Assembly: GCA_021772615.1 (NCBI GenBank)
Contig: JAJFLQ010000115.1
Location: 1 to 64,000, forward strand
Source: Verrucomicrobiota bacterium
GTDB lineage: Bacteria > Verrucomicrobiota > Lentisphaeria > JABSQK01 > JAJFLO01
Length of the DNA stretch: 64,000 nucleotides
Reading direction: 5' to 3'
In this document: in pieces, positions 8,913-18,507 of the stretch
Numbering within the stretch: the first letter of the stretch is position 1
How the letters are laid out: the number at the start of each line of letters is the position of its first letter
Translations under genes and position numbers: made by a program
Notes under the pieces: generated by a model
Seen by the model: the letters and a program-made list of their open reading frames with translations, nothing else
Told to the model about the DNA's origin: nothing
Database searches by the model: none

Positions 8913-11006
8913 GTGGTCGCGAAATGGATGATCGCGGTGGTCGTCCTGCTCGTTAATGTAGCACCGGCCGACGCGTATGTCGGGCCGGGCGCCGGATTCG
9001 CGTTCGTTTCTTCGTTCTTTATCGTCTTTTTTACCATTGCCCTGGCATTTCTCATTCTACTTACGTGGCCGATTCGGTGGGTGTTCAGGACGATCATGAG
9101 GCTCGTCCGGGGCAGGAAAAGTCGGGTGCAACGGGTCATTATCGTGGGACTCGATGGTCAGGATCCTGAGCTCACGCGACAATTTATGAACGAAGGTTTG
9201 CTGCCGAATTTTTCCCGGCTTGAGAAGCTGGGCTGTTTCACGAAACTCAAGACCACGCTTCCGGCAGAGTCGCCGGTCGCGTGGTCCTCGTTTCAAACCG
9301 GCTGTAATCCGGGCAAACACCGGATCTACGATTTCCTTGTGCCCAACAGGAAATCGATGCTTCCCGAACTGTCATCCGCGAGCGTTGCGGCGTCGAAACG
9401 CGTTTTGAAGCTGGGGCGGTACAGAATTCCGCTCGGCACGCCGTCGATGCAAATGAAACGCAAGAGCATACCCTTTTGGCATATCCTGGGGCGCAGCGGC
9501 GTTTTCAGCACAATTCTGAGGATCCCGATTACCTTTCCTCCGGAAAAATTTCACGGTGTCGAACTTTCTGCGATGTCCGTCCCCGATATTCTGGGAAGCC
9601 AGGGGACCTATCTGTATTTCAGCTCAGATCCAGACGAATCCCGCACATTGGTCAGCGGCATCCACTATCCTCTGGTCGCAGATGGAGATACGCTCTCGGG
9701 CGTTCTGCCGGGACCGGAAAATACACTCATTGACGATGCAGGTAGTCTCGATATTGACTTTCGGGTACAACGACCGGAGGAGGGAGCTTCCGGCGTCGAA
9801 ATCGCGATCGACGACACGTCCTATCCATTGCTCCCAGGTGAATACAGCCCGTGGATTCATCTCACATACAAACCGGGCTTGCGCGTGCGAATCTACGGCA
9901 TCTGTCGATTTCTCCTGTTGGAATCACAGCCTCATGTTCGCCTCTACGTAACGCCGATTCAGATCGACCCGGAACGTCCGGCGCTGCCGGTGTCGCATCC
10001 GTCAAGCTACTCGATTTACCTGGCCAAGCGCCAGGGACCGTTTGCCACTCTCGGCGTCGCTGAAGATACGTCGGCGTTGAACGAGGGGATCATAGACAGC
10101 GCGGCATTCCTGGACCAGTGCCACAGCGTTCACGACGAGCGCGAAACGATGTTTTTCGATGCCCTCGACAAGACGCCGCGGGGCAATGTAACCTGTGTGT
10201 TTGATATCACGGATCGCGTGCAGCACATGTTTTTTCGATGTTTCGATGACGGCCACCCGGCTTCGGACGAGCACGACAATGGGCGCTATCATGACGTCTT
10301 CCGTGACCTTTACCGACACATGGACAGACTGGTAGGGCGCGTCATCGACCGGACCGACGAGAATACCGTGCTTATCGTGTTGTCGGACCACGGATTCAAG
10401 TCGTTTCGCTATTGTGTGGATATCAATTTATGGTTGGAACAGAATGGATTCCTTCGCCGGGTGAAGGATCCTTCCGGTAGCGACATGCTTCAGGATATTG
10501 ATTGGAGCGGAACGCGGGCGTACGCGGTCGGGTTCGGCGGCATATATCTGAATCTGCGGCACCGAGAGGCGCATGGCATTGTCGAAAAAGGCGAGGAAGA
10601 GGCTTCGGTGAAAGCCGAGCTTGCCGGTAAACTCCTGGCGTTATGGGATGAGGCCACCGGAGCGCAGCCCGTAAAAAATGTGTTCGATCGCTATGAGGTG
10701 TATGAGGGGCCGTATGTAGCCGATGCGCCGGACCTGGTCGCCGGATTTACCCCCGGATATCGCGTGGCATGGGAAACGGTCACCGGCGGGTTCGGCGAGC
10801 GCGTAATTTCGCCGAATACGCGCGCGTGGAGCGGCGATCACAATATGAACCCGGCCGATGTTCCAGGGATATTTTTCTGCAACCGAAAGATCACGAAGGC
10901 GTTCCCCGGCATCGTCGACATTGCCCCGACTGTGCTGGACTTATTCGGTGCGGCGATTCCCTCGTATTGCGACGGTGAGTCGTTGTTGCCGAAGGGAAGT
11001 CCGTGA
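8913..11006 (+). CDS. Membrane-anchored AlkP-superfamily phosphodiesterase, paralogue of 4685-6712
   Basis: About 697 residues. A signal-like hydrophobic stretch (IAVVVLLVNVAPADA) is followed by a second membrane segment (about 32-55, SSFFIVFFTIALAFLILL) and a basic stop-transfer region, so the catalytic domain is probably anchored. Catalytic landmarks are VGLDGQDP, SPVAWSSF (here Ser in the position of the paralogue's Thr), LSDHGFKSF and TRAWSGDH. The GTG at 8913 (MVAKWMIAVV) gives a positive N-terminus; the ATG at 8928 is the alternative. The order and spacing of all motifs match the other copy, so both arose by duplication. Its 3' end faces the next gene with only 19 bases between stops. 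Confidence 0.85.
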   Translation: MVAKWMIAVVVLLVNVAPADAYVGPGAGFAFVSSFFIVFFTIALAFLILLTWPIRWVFRTIMRLVRGRKSRVQRVIIVGLDGQDPELTRQFMNEGLLPNFSRLEKLGCFTKLKTTLPAESPVAWSSFQTGCNPGKHRIYDFLVPNRKSMLPELSSASVAASKRVLKLGRYRIPLGTPSMQMKRKSIPFWHILGRSGVFSTILRIPITFPPEKFHGVELSAMSVPDILGSQGTYLYFSSDPDESRTLVSGIHYPLVADGDTLSGVLPGPENTLIDDAGSLDIDFRVQRPEEGASGVEIAIDDTSYPLLPGEYSPWIHLTYKPGLRVRIYGICRFLLLESQPHVRLYVTPIQIDPERPALPVSHPSSYSIYLAKRQGPFATLGVAEDTSALNEGIIDSAAFLDQCHSVHDERETMFFDALDKTPRGNVTCVFDITDRVQHMFFRCFDDGHPASDEHDNGRYHDVFRDLYRHMDRLVGRVIDRTDENTVLIVLSDHGFKSFRYCVDINLWLEQNGFLRRVKDPSGSDMLQDIDWSGTRAYAVGFGGIYLNLRHREAHGIVEKGEEEASVKAELAGKLLALWDEATGAQPVKNVFDRYEVYEGPYVADAPDLVAGFTPGYRVAWETVTGGFGERVISPNTRAWSGDHNMNPADVPGIFFCNRKITKAFPGIVDIAPTVLDLFGAAIPSYCDGESLLPKGSP

Positions 11007-11025
11007 ACCACGTTGCGATTGCGGG

Positions 11026-12975
11026 CTATTGCTTTACCAGAGACTGCGAAAGATCCAGCAACACGACGTTGTTGGACGTATTGGTTTCTGAGGCGTGACC
11101 GGTGACCAACACGGCGATGCAGCGTGTGTGCCCATCCGGCGACCAATCGTAGGTGTAATGTCGTTTCTGGCCTGGAGCGAAGGTTTCATTGTATTGCTGT
11201 GAATGCAGAATGACGTCGTCCTGGTCGCCAACCTGACGGTTGCCCGAGAGAATCCACTGTAATTGCCATGGTCCGCTTGCCAGGCCGCCCGTCGGATGGT
11301 TGGCCACGTCGACCTCGATGCGTACCGCACCGCCGGTGTCGAGATGGCGTTTGGACCCGCGGATGCCGAGATTCTCCGGATAAAGGTCGGGCGTTTTCGA
11401 CAACGTCATTCCTGATCCCGTTATGCCCCAGGTGGTTTCTGTTGCGATCGCATTCCGTGCCTTGATCCGAAACGCATAGTGCGTGTCGGGCGTCAACCGG
11501 CTTACGGTAATGCGGCCCCATTCCGCGCGGGTTCTCCAGATCGGTTGCGCGCTGATGTCGCGACCGCTTTTTGAAAGGTAGTTGTTTTCGGTAACGTTAA
11601 TGACGGCATATTGCGTAGCCGCAGAATTGCGATCTTCCCGTATCTCCAGATCCAGGCTGGTCGGTGTCGGATTCTTGACGATTGGTGCCAACGGCATGGC
11701 GGCGAAGGTGTCAACATACGCGATCGCCGACTGCTCACTTTCGTTCTTATTCGGAGATTTGTCACGGGTCATGACGCGGTACCCGTAGCGTGCGCCCGGC
11801 GATAAATCGGCGTCCATAAAGGTCAAGCTGCTGCTCCACTCGCTGTTGCTGCAGCCGCCGCTGTCCGATTCGCAGAGGAAACGGTACTCGACACCGTACA
11901 TTTCCGGGTCGGTAACGTCCGCGACCGTCATTGAGACGGCGGTAGGCGATACGGCATAGGGCCGGGTGGCGAATGCCGGCGGATTCGGAATCGGCGCCTG
12001 CTGGTCATTGCCGCGTGCGACGTGAAGCTGTTTGTCCTTGTCTTCGGTTGATCGCGCTGATGCCGAGCCCACCGTGACGATGAAAAAATACTCCGGATCA
12101 CCGTGGGCGTCCTCATGCCAGCGCGCAGTCCACTCGCCTTTGACAAAATAACGGCCGTTTTCTTCGTAGACACCGTGACTTTTGATCTCAGGATTCTTGA
12201 TACGGTCATCGCCTGCGGCGTCGTGTTCCCAAATTTCCCAGGTTGGAACTACGTCCGGTAGAAAACCATCGACTTCTGCGAGCATTGTGACAACGTCGCC
12301 CTCGATGATCTTAAACGGTTTCTGCCATTCGGCGTTTAATATCTGCTCCGGCACCAGGTAATCGACTTCGAGTACCGGGCGTTCGTCGTCTTCCCACCCA
12401 TGAATACAGACAAAAAAATTCGGTTTGTCGCGGTAGTATAAACCGGCGGCAAACCAGTTTCCCGCCAGCGCCTTCTGCAGGTGACCGACGGCGTCCGACC
12501 CCAGATTACTGCGCCAGATACCGTTGGTAAGTGCGACGTTGGTGAGGTACCGCGGATTGTTTCTGAGGCCGTAGCTGCGCGTGTGATAAATGGCATCCAG
12601 GGGATCTTCAGCCAGGCCGGTGAGGTCGACGATCGCACCCTTGCCGTGATCGTCGAAGACGGAAAATGTCAGGTATACCTTCTGTATGACGGCGGAGTCG
12701 GGTATCTCGGAAATATCGAAGCGCATCCAGCCGCCGGCGGTCTTGTCATCGAAATCGGGATTCTGGCCGACCAGCAGATAGGCCGGGTTGGCGCCCCAAC
12801 CGGAATAATCGGAAAATACGGTGCCCGTGTGGTATGGGGCAGCGGTCACCTCTATTTTTTTCGTGCGCGGCACAGCCGCGTCGACACATGCCGGTCCGGC
12901 CATGAGCATGACTGCCAGCGGGAGCGCTGCGAGTACCGTAGCCCACATTCGCCGATTTTCGGGTCGCATCATCAT
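11026..12975 (-). CDS. Secreted multidomain protein with FN3- and CARDB-like modules
   Basis: 649 residues with a signal peptide (MMMRPENRRM..., hydrophobic core VLAALPLAVMLMAG, cleavage near DAA). The first module (about 25-220) has the 'GWMRFDISEIPDSAVIQKVYLTFSV' type pattern, split here as GWMRFDIS and AVIQKVYLTF, of DNRLRE/disaggregatase-like beta-sandwich domains. Two fibronectin type III-like modules follow (about 335-520, ending in GARYGYRVM and DTHYAFRIKA), then a CARDB-like domain (about 535-640). Such proteins usually bind glycans or other surface structures; no enzyme domain is seen. The ATG at 12975 replaces a TTG start upstream. It ends 19 bases from the convergent phosphodiesterase gene. 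Confidence 0.78.
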   Translation of the reverse strand: MMMRPENRRMWATVLAALPLAVMLMAGPACVDAAVPRTKKIEVTAAPYHTGTVFSDYSGWGANPAYLLVGQNPDFDDKTAGGWMRFDISEIPDSAVIQKVYLTFSVFDDHGKGAIVDLTGLAEDPLDAIYHTRSYGLRNNPRYLTNVALTNGIWRSNLGSDAVGHLQKALAGNWFAAGLYYRDKPNFFVCIHGWEDDERPVLEVDYLVPEQILNAEWQKPFKIIEGDVVTMLAEVDGFLPDVVPTWEIWEHDAAGDDRIKNPEIKSHGVYEENGRYFVKGEWTARWHEDAHGDPEYFFIVTVGSASARSTEDKDKQLHVARGNDQQAPIPNPPAFATRPYAVSPTAVSMTVADVTDPEMYGVEYRFLCESDSGGCSNSEWSSSLTFMDADLSPGARYGYRVMTRDKSPNKNESEQSAIAYVDTFAAMPLAPIVKNPTPTSLDLEIREDRNSAATQYAVINVTENNYLSKSGRDISAQPIWRTRAEWGRITVSRLTPDTHYAFRIKARNAIATETTWGITGSGMTLSKTPDLYPENLGIRGSKRHLDTGGAVRIEVDVANHPTGGLASGPWQLQWILSGNRQVGDQDDVILHSQQYNETFAPGQKRHYTYDWSPDGHTRCIAVLVTGHASETNTSNNVVLLDLSQSLVKQ

Positions 12976-13108
12976 GTCGCCTCGCCTTCTGCCTTCCAAC
13001 CTGCGCCGACTTCCTGTTATCCATTCGCGGCGTGTTCAAATCAAGGCCATGGTTTCTGGGTGTAAAATGGCATCATCTGCGTGTTATGCAATAAAATATA
13101 CGTGAGGA

Positions 13109-14503
13109 TTATCGGGAACAGCGACGTGACGTCCTGGAACGAAAGACGTCGTAACCCAGAATCAACAGCAGCGGGATGTACATGGCGTTCCACACCCATT
13201 GATACTCGATCCACTCTCCGGTGCGGCGCTGATATGCGTAGACCCAGAATATCGCGCCGCTGGCAGCGCAATACCACAACCAACCGCGGCTGGGACGGTA
13301 GATCAGCAATACCACCAGAGGGATGATATACCAGGGGTGCACGGTCGGCAGACAACACACCAGCCACATCCACAACAAGGCCGCGGAGTTCGCGAGGCCT
13401 CCGGTGGTTCGCCTGCAAATGGCCCATACGCCGCTCGCAAAAATCACCAGTACCGCACCGGTGTGCGACGTCCCGATCAGAATGCCGCGAAACAATCGCG
13501 GGACGAGGTCGTTGTAATGCATTTCCGTCGAGAATGTCGCGAGACCTGCGAACATATCCGGCGCAGCGTAGGGTATGAATGCGAGGAACGGGAGTAGAAA
13601 TGCAGGCAGGTATCGTATTGTGCTGCGGCGCATGTAAGCCGGCAGCAGCACAGCGGTTGTGTATTTGACCATAGCCGAGCACCCCAGTAAAAAAAATGCG
13701 GCTGCGACTCGACGTTTCGGGCCCGCGAGGCATAGCAGCGACACGACGAGGATCAGGGTCTGAACCACGTCGATATGCGCTTCCCCCACGCCATAGACCA
13801 GCACCAGCGGATTCCAGGCGTACAGGGCCAGATACCAGTAGGGCCTATTCCACACTCGTATCAGCGGTGTCAAGGCCAGCATCACCATCGTGTCGGCTAT
13901 TGCGATCACGATCTTGAAACAGAGCAACAGGTCCACCGCTTCACGATCAGAGCGGTACAGGACTGTCGAGAATCCGCGAAAAACAAGTTGCGCCAACGGT
14001 GGGTAGACAGTCGTGATGTCGGCGTGATTGATGTCGTCAAAGATGGGGGCGGCGCCAATGGTATCATGGATGGTCGTAGGGGCATTGGTGTAGGGGTTGT
14101 GTCCGTGGATCTGAACCATGCCCTCCCAGATGTAGCGGTTGACATCGTCCGAGGCCGGGTAGGCCAAAAAGGCGATTCGCATCGCGATGCCCATGGCGAG
14201 AATAGCGTAGACCGGCGCCGTCATCACGGGCGAAGAGCGCGGTGCCGGCGACGGTGTATTGACGTCGCCGGAAACCGGTGCGGACGTGCCGTCAATGTGG
14301 CCACGAGTCGTTGGCATCCATCGAAAAACGATTAGATACAGGAGTATGAAGGACACGGTGTAGGGGACAAATTCCAGCACCGGATCGAAATGTGCGCCGC
14401 CCGTAAAACCCAGAATCAGGTTCGATGCACACAGCAGCACGGCGCCGACCATCACCTGCCGTGGACGTCGAGGCGCTGTTCCGCTATGAGACACAGGATT
14501 CAC
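13109..14503 (-). CDS. GT-C fold polyprenyl-phosphate-dependent glycosyltransferase
   Basis: A 464-residue protein with ten or more membrane segments. The first periplasmic loop carries YPASDDVNRYIWEG, the acidic motif where GT-C enzymes bind metal and sugar donor, and is followed by HNPYTNAP and TVYPPLAQL, the pattern of GT87/DUF2029-type mannosyl- or arabinosyltransferases. It probably moves one sugar from a lipid-phosphate donor to a cell-envelope acceptor. The start is a GTG (14503); a GTG five codons later is equally possible. It lies 15 bases after the receptor gene, suggesting co-transcription. Confidence 0.82.
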   Translation of the reverse strand: MNPVSHSGTAPRRPRQVMVGAVLLCASNLILGFTGGAHFDPVLEFVPYTVSFILLYLIVFRWMPTTRGHIDGTSAPVSGDVNTPSPAPRSSPVMTAPVYAILAMGIAMRIAFLAYPASDDVNRYIWEGMVQIHGHNPYTNAPTTIHDTIGAAPIFDDINHADITTVYPPLAQLVFRGFSTVLYRSDREAVDLLLCFKIVIAIADTMVMLALTPLIRVWNRPYWYLALYAWNPLVLVYGVGEAHIDVVQTLILVVSLLCLAGPKRRVAAAFFLLGCSAMVKYTTAVLLPAYMRRSTIRYLPAFLLPFLAFIPYAAPDMFAGLATFSTEMHYNDLVPRLFRGILIGTSHTGAVLVIFASGVWAICRRTTGGLANSAALLWMWLVCCLPTVHPWYIIPLVVLLIYRPSRGWLWYCAASGAIFWVYAYQRRTGEWIEYQWVWNAMYIPLLLILGYDVFRSRTSRRCSR

Positions 14504-14518
14504 AGGCTGCCAGGCGCC

Positions 14519-17500
14519 TCAGGTTTTCAGGGCGCGAACAATTTCGATAACGTTGTAGAAGATCGCCTCGATCTGTCCAATGAGACTGGTGCGCTCGTCG
14601 TCTGACAACACGTTGTCTTCCATCGCGGCGGCATGCTCGTTGAAAAGTGTGTTGAGGTCTGTGAAGATGTCTTGATACCAATCGACAAACTGGGCGAGAT
14701 CGAAACGGTATGCGGTCTTCACCCGACCGTCGCCTTTCCAGTGTTTTTCGCTTAGCGTCACCTTGTAGCTCTTATTCGGATCGGTGCCGGCGGATGAAAA
14801 GTGATGGGGCTGGTCTACAGTGAGGCGTTGGCGGAACAGCAGGAGTCCGCCCAACAGGTCTTCGAGTTCGACCTGAAGATCGTTTTTCTCGGCATCGTCC
14901 AATACCCAGTCGTTGGAAATGTAGCGGCCGTACTTTCGTCCGACATCGGCAAACTCCTTGCGAAATGCAATGATCCAGGCCGGCAAATTGCTCAGGTCCG
15001 CCAGGGTTGGAATGATGTGTGCACCACCGTTCCAGGTCCCGTCGGGGCCGAAATTGAGGCGGAATTTCCGCCGTTGCCGCTGGCCGATAAGAAACGTCTC
15101 AACCAGGCTCTGGGCGGGTTCCAGCGCGAGCGCCAGACAGATGTTCAGGGCGAGCTGGATAAAGGGAATACCGCCGCCGAATGATTCCGCTACCGGTTCG
15201 GCGAAGAACATGATCGACTCGAATATCACCACCACGGTGACCAGCGTCACGGTCTTCGCGAACCGCGAGGCCTCGCCGGTGCGGTTCATGAGAACCGATG
15301 TTGTCAGCAGCACGATCAGCAGACCGATCTCGGTGCAGTAAAACCACCAGGTCTCCCACCACGGAGGAAAGATTACAAAGCGAAAGTCGGCGTCGGCGCT
15401 GACAGTATCATACACGTTCTTCGCCCGAACCTGGAACGTGTACGTGCCTGGCTCGAGATTATTGTATTCCTTGAATGTCGCCGCCGACCATTCGGACCAC
15501 GTATCGGATAGCCCGTCGAGTCGCACCTGGTAGGTATTCGCAAATTGAATATCCGGATACAGTCCCGCAAAGTCGAACCGATACGAGTTATCCGAATACT
15601 CAAAGTGCTGCGGCAAACCGGTGGCCGCCGCGCCCGTCTCCGTTGATGCGGTCTTTCCGAAAATGACCGCATCACCGACCGTAATCTTGCGAAAAATTGT
15701 CCGAAAACCGATCGTGTGATCGAAGGGAACCGACGGATCGTATGATAGAAACGACTTGTCGGCGCCAAACCATGTGCGTCCCTGGCGATCGTAGCCAAAG
15801 TTCCTTACCTGGAACTGATTGAATCGCTGAAATGGACTCTTTACCTGTAGGTACACGTCGCTGTCCGCGTCGTGTTCGGCCAGAGATAATCGCCTGGGGC
15901 GGCCCTTGGTAATCCAGACATTGCCGTTTGGCGCTTCGTTTACGAATCCGGTATACAACGCATCATCGAAAAACGTCGTGTCCGGTTCGAAATGGTGACT
16001 ATCCCGGTCGAAACGGTAAAAACCTTCGTCGCTATACAGGTACACGTCGTTGGCAACTACGGAGATCGCATAATAACCCTCCGGCAGGCCGCTGTCGACA
16101 TAGTAATTCTCGACGACCGGCGATTGGAAATCTCCGTTTTCGAACGCGATCCGGTAACAGCCGCTATTCACACTAGTCACCCACAAAACGCCGTCGTCGT
16201 CTTCCTGGCCGAAGAAAATCGGATCCTTAATATCGACGAAGCCGGCCGCCGACCATTTCTCACCGTCGTGACGGAAAATGTGTATCCCATCGAAAACAGC
16301 AGCGGTATAGACGATACCTGGGTACTTGCGCGAGGTTTCAACGAAGCGGCAATCCTGGTCCGACAGCGAGGTAAAGGACGAGACACGGTAGTCCGGTCCC
16401 CAGTCGGATATTTGCGTAATACTGTCTTCCGCAGAGTCTCGAACCTGCTTGTCGTCCAGCGCACTCTGCATGTTTTCGATGTAGTACAACCCCAGCGAAC
16501 TGCCGGCGAGCACACCGTCGCCGAAGGTCTTTAAGGTCCCGGTCTCATCGGGAGGAATCCCCTTTATGGGTTCAAATATGAGACCAAGCGCCGATGACGC
16601 CGGCGCGCTGCGGTAGACACCGTGCGATGTTCCCACATACAGCGTCTTGCCCGCTGCCACGCTGCATCGCACCTGACCCTTCAGACCCGAATTGGCGTCG
16701 TAGATCGCGAATGGCGAGGGGTAGAGAATTTGCGAAAACCCATAGGCGGTGCCGACCCACAAGAAATTCTGCGTGTCGGCGAGCAGCGAAAAAATACCGT
16801 TGTTCACCAGGCCGTTGAATTCCGAGAACCACGTCTTGAGTCGGCCGTCGCGGTCGACGACAAATACGCCGTTATTTACCGTGCCGATCGCGATTTCGCC
16901 GTTTCCGAGCACGGTAGCAGCATGTGCCATGTCGCCGACGAGCAGTTCGTCGGCTTCGGTCTGGAAGTTTGCCAGATTCGTGCCGTCGAATGTCAGCAGG
17001 CCGCGCATATAGGTGCCGATGAGAATCGTGTCGTCGTCGAACGGGAGGATGAGATTTATTGCCGGGAGCCCGTACTCGTTCTTGAAGATGTAATCGCCGT
17101 ATACGTCCGGATTCTCCTCAAATATTCGCTCCGGCGCGGCCTCCGTGATGCGAAAGAGGCTACCCTCTGCATCGGCGGCGTATATGCGGTCGCCGGCGGA
17201 AAAGATGGACTCGAACGCTCGTCCGTCCGGATGGTCGATCCTGGTCATGGCGCCATCGTGCCAGCGGTACATTGCAGAGCCGGCGTTGAAGTAGGCGCCG
17301 TCGGAAACGCATCTGACTTGTGCCGGTCCGAATTCGCGGCTGCCGTCGGGGATATGTTTCAAAAGCGAGCGGTAGTGGCTCACGCCGTTGATCACCTGCA
17401 GGTAGCCAAGCTCGCCGAATCCTCCTACATAGACGGTATCGTCGGCGCCGACCGCAAGGCTGAACGCAGTGTTGTTGTTGGAAAGGGCGATCGTTCGCCA

Positions 17501-17746
17501 CTCAATGCCGTCATATTCCAACACGCCCGTGACGTTGTTGCCGGCGTAGATGACGCCGCGCCCATCGCGGACAACGTCATACATCTGGTTCTGGCCGGCA
17601 TAGTCGATCGGAAGAAAGTTGCGGAGAAAATAGCGGCGGGTATTCGGGAGCGACTGCGCGTCGGAATCTTGTGCTGCTGCGGGCAGGGCTCCGGCAGAGA
17701 ACGCGGTAATAGTGACAAGCAGAAGCTGGTAAAAGAGTCTCGGCAT
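14519..17746 (-). CDS. Periplasmic two-component-type propeller receptor lacking a kinase
   Basis: A protein of 1075 residues. A signal peptide (MPRLFYQLLL...AAAQ) is followed by about 650 residues of beta-propeller repeats of the reg_prop type (recurring Y.G......G.L....), then a Y_Y_Y Ig-like domain (about 700-780, with SYRFDFAGL and NLEPGTYTFQVRAKN). Three or so membrane helices come next (WWFYCTEIGLLIVLLTTSVL; VTLVTVVVIFESIMFF; a third through LNICLALALE), then a cytoplasmic domain of about 200 residues. That last domain shows no HisKA, HATPase or AraC signature, unlike the hybrid sensors that usually carry these propellers. It may signal through an unknown output or partner. The ATG at 17746 gives a good signal peptide. 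Confidence 0.82.
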   Translation of the reverse strand: MPRLFYQLLLVTITAFSAGALPAAAQDSDAQSLPNTRRYFLRNFLPIDYAGQNQMYDVVRDGRGVIYAGNNVTGVLEYDGIEWRTIALSNNNTAFSLAVGADDTVYVGGFGELGYLQVINGVSHYRSLLKHIPDGSREFGPAQVRCVSDGAYFNAGSAMYRWHDGAMTRIDHPDGRAFESIFSAGDRIYAADAEGSLFRITEAAPERIFEENPDVYGDYIFKNEYGLPAINLILPFDDDTILIGTYMRGLLTFDGTNLANFQTEADELLVGDMAHAATVLGNGEIAIGTVNNGVFVVDRDGRLKTWFSEFNGLVNNGIFSLLADTQNFLWVGTAYGFSQILYPSPFAIYDANSGLKGQVRCSVAAGKTLYVGTSHGVYRSAPASSALGLIFEPIKGIPPDETGTLKTFGDGVLAGSSLGLYYIENMQSALDDKQVRDSAEDSITQISDWGPDYRVSSFTSLSDQDCRFVETSRKYPGIVYTAAVFDGIHIFRHDGEKWSAAGFVDIKDPIFFGQEDDDGVLWVTSVNSGCYRIAFENGDFQSPVVENYYVDSGLPEGYYAISVVANDVYLYSDEGFYRFDRDSHHFEPDTTFFDDALYTGFVNEAPNGNVWITKGRPRRLSLAEHDADSDVYLQVKSPFQRFNQFQVRNFGYDRQGRTWFGADKSFLSYDPSVPFDHTIGFRTIFRKITVGDAVIFGKTASTETGAAATGLPQHFEYSDNSYRFDFAGLYPDIQFANTYQVRLDGLSDTWSEWSAATFKEYNNLEPGTYTFQVRAKNVYDTVSADADFRFVIFPPWWETWWFYCTEIGLLIVLLTTSVLMNRTGEASRFAKTVTLVTVVVIFESIMFFAEPVAESFGGGIPFIQLALNICLALALEPAQSLVETFLIGQRQRRKFRLNFGPDGTWNGGAHIIPTLADLSNLPAWIIAFRKEFADVGRKYGRYISNDWVLDDAEKNDLQVELEDLLGGLLLFRQRLTVDQPHHFSSAGTDPNKSYKVTLSEKHWKGDGRVKTAYRFDLAQFVDWYQDIFTDLNTLFNEHAAAMEDNVLSDDERTSLIGQIEAIFYNVIEIVRALKT

Positions 17747-17818
17747 TGCAGCAGCGGGAGTTTGCGTGATGAACGCGGCGTCGTTACAGCCTCTATACGG
17801 GCGACCATGCACGTGATG

Positions 17819-18430
17819 TCATTGTCCGAATTCGTCGTCGTAATCGGCGATTGCTGCGTTGATTACGTCGAAAGCCTGTTCGAATCCGTAAACGGTTTCG
17901 ATATAGATCTTGTTTTCCTCTTCCGGAACGAGCTTGTAGGTGCTGAAGTAATGGATGATCCGGTGTCGCAGGATTTCTGGTACGTCGGCGATGTCGTGCG
18001 CATGATGCCAGAACGGGTCGTTTGCCAGGACGGCAATGATCTTGTCGTCCGCCTCGCCGTGGTCGATCACCTGGAGGCCGCCCACAACGCGGGCGTCGAG
18101 TATCACCTCGGACCGGTTGATCGGACGTTCACTGATCACGCAGATATCCAACGGGTCGCCATCGCCGCGTTCCGCCTTCTTGGAGAGGGATTTGACGCGG
18201 TCGCCGCAGTATGTTCGTGGAATAAAACCGTACAATACCGGCGGCTGCGCGGATGTGCGCTGCGGCCGATCGACGCGGAGGTAACCGGTTTCCTTGTCGA
18301 CTTCGTACTTCACCAGGTCGAATGACGTGATCTCGATGAATGCGTTGACCGTTCGTGGCGGATCCGGACCTATAACCAGGCCGTGCCAGGGATGGGGACG
18401 CCATTTGTAAAATGCTTGAGGAAATGCCAT
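17819..18430 (-). CDS. ppa: Inorganic pyrophosphatase, family I
   Basis: Hydrolyses pyrophosphate to two phosphates with Mg2+, driving biosynthetic reactions in the cytoplasm. The 203-residue protein shows the family I signature in the form GDGDPLD (Asp90, Asp92, Asp95), preceded by the substrate-binding region [10 protein letters not shown] and followed by [10 protein letters not shown]. It is about 20-30 residues longer than the bacterial norm, with an extra N-terminal segment, like enzymes of some plants and PVC bacteria. It lies 77 bases after livF and 72 bases before the receptor gene on the same strand. Confidence 0.93.
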   Translation of the reverse strand: MAFPQAFYKWRPHPWHGLVIGPDPPRTVNAFIEITSFDLVKYEVDKETGYLRVDRPQRTSAQPPVLYGFIPRTYCGDRVKSLSKKAERGDGDPLDICVISERPINRSEVILDARVVGGLQVIDHGEADDKIIAVLANDPFWHHAHDIADVPEILRHRIIHYFSTYKLVPEEENKIYIETVYGFEQAFDVINAAIADYDDEFGQ

Positions 18431-18507
18431 GCGCTACTATACGTCGGTTCGCGCCGATCACAATAATTGTCGCGAACATCTCAGCGACGAACCATCGCCG
18501 GCCACGT

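Noticed and set aside
16622-18325. 567-codon plus-strand frame across the propeller receptor and pyrophosphatase
   Set aside because: Antisense to two recognisable genes on the other strand and without domain similarity.
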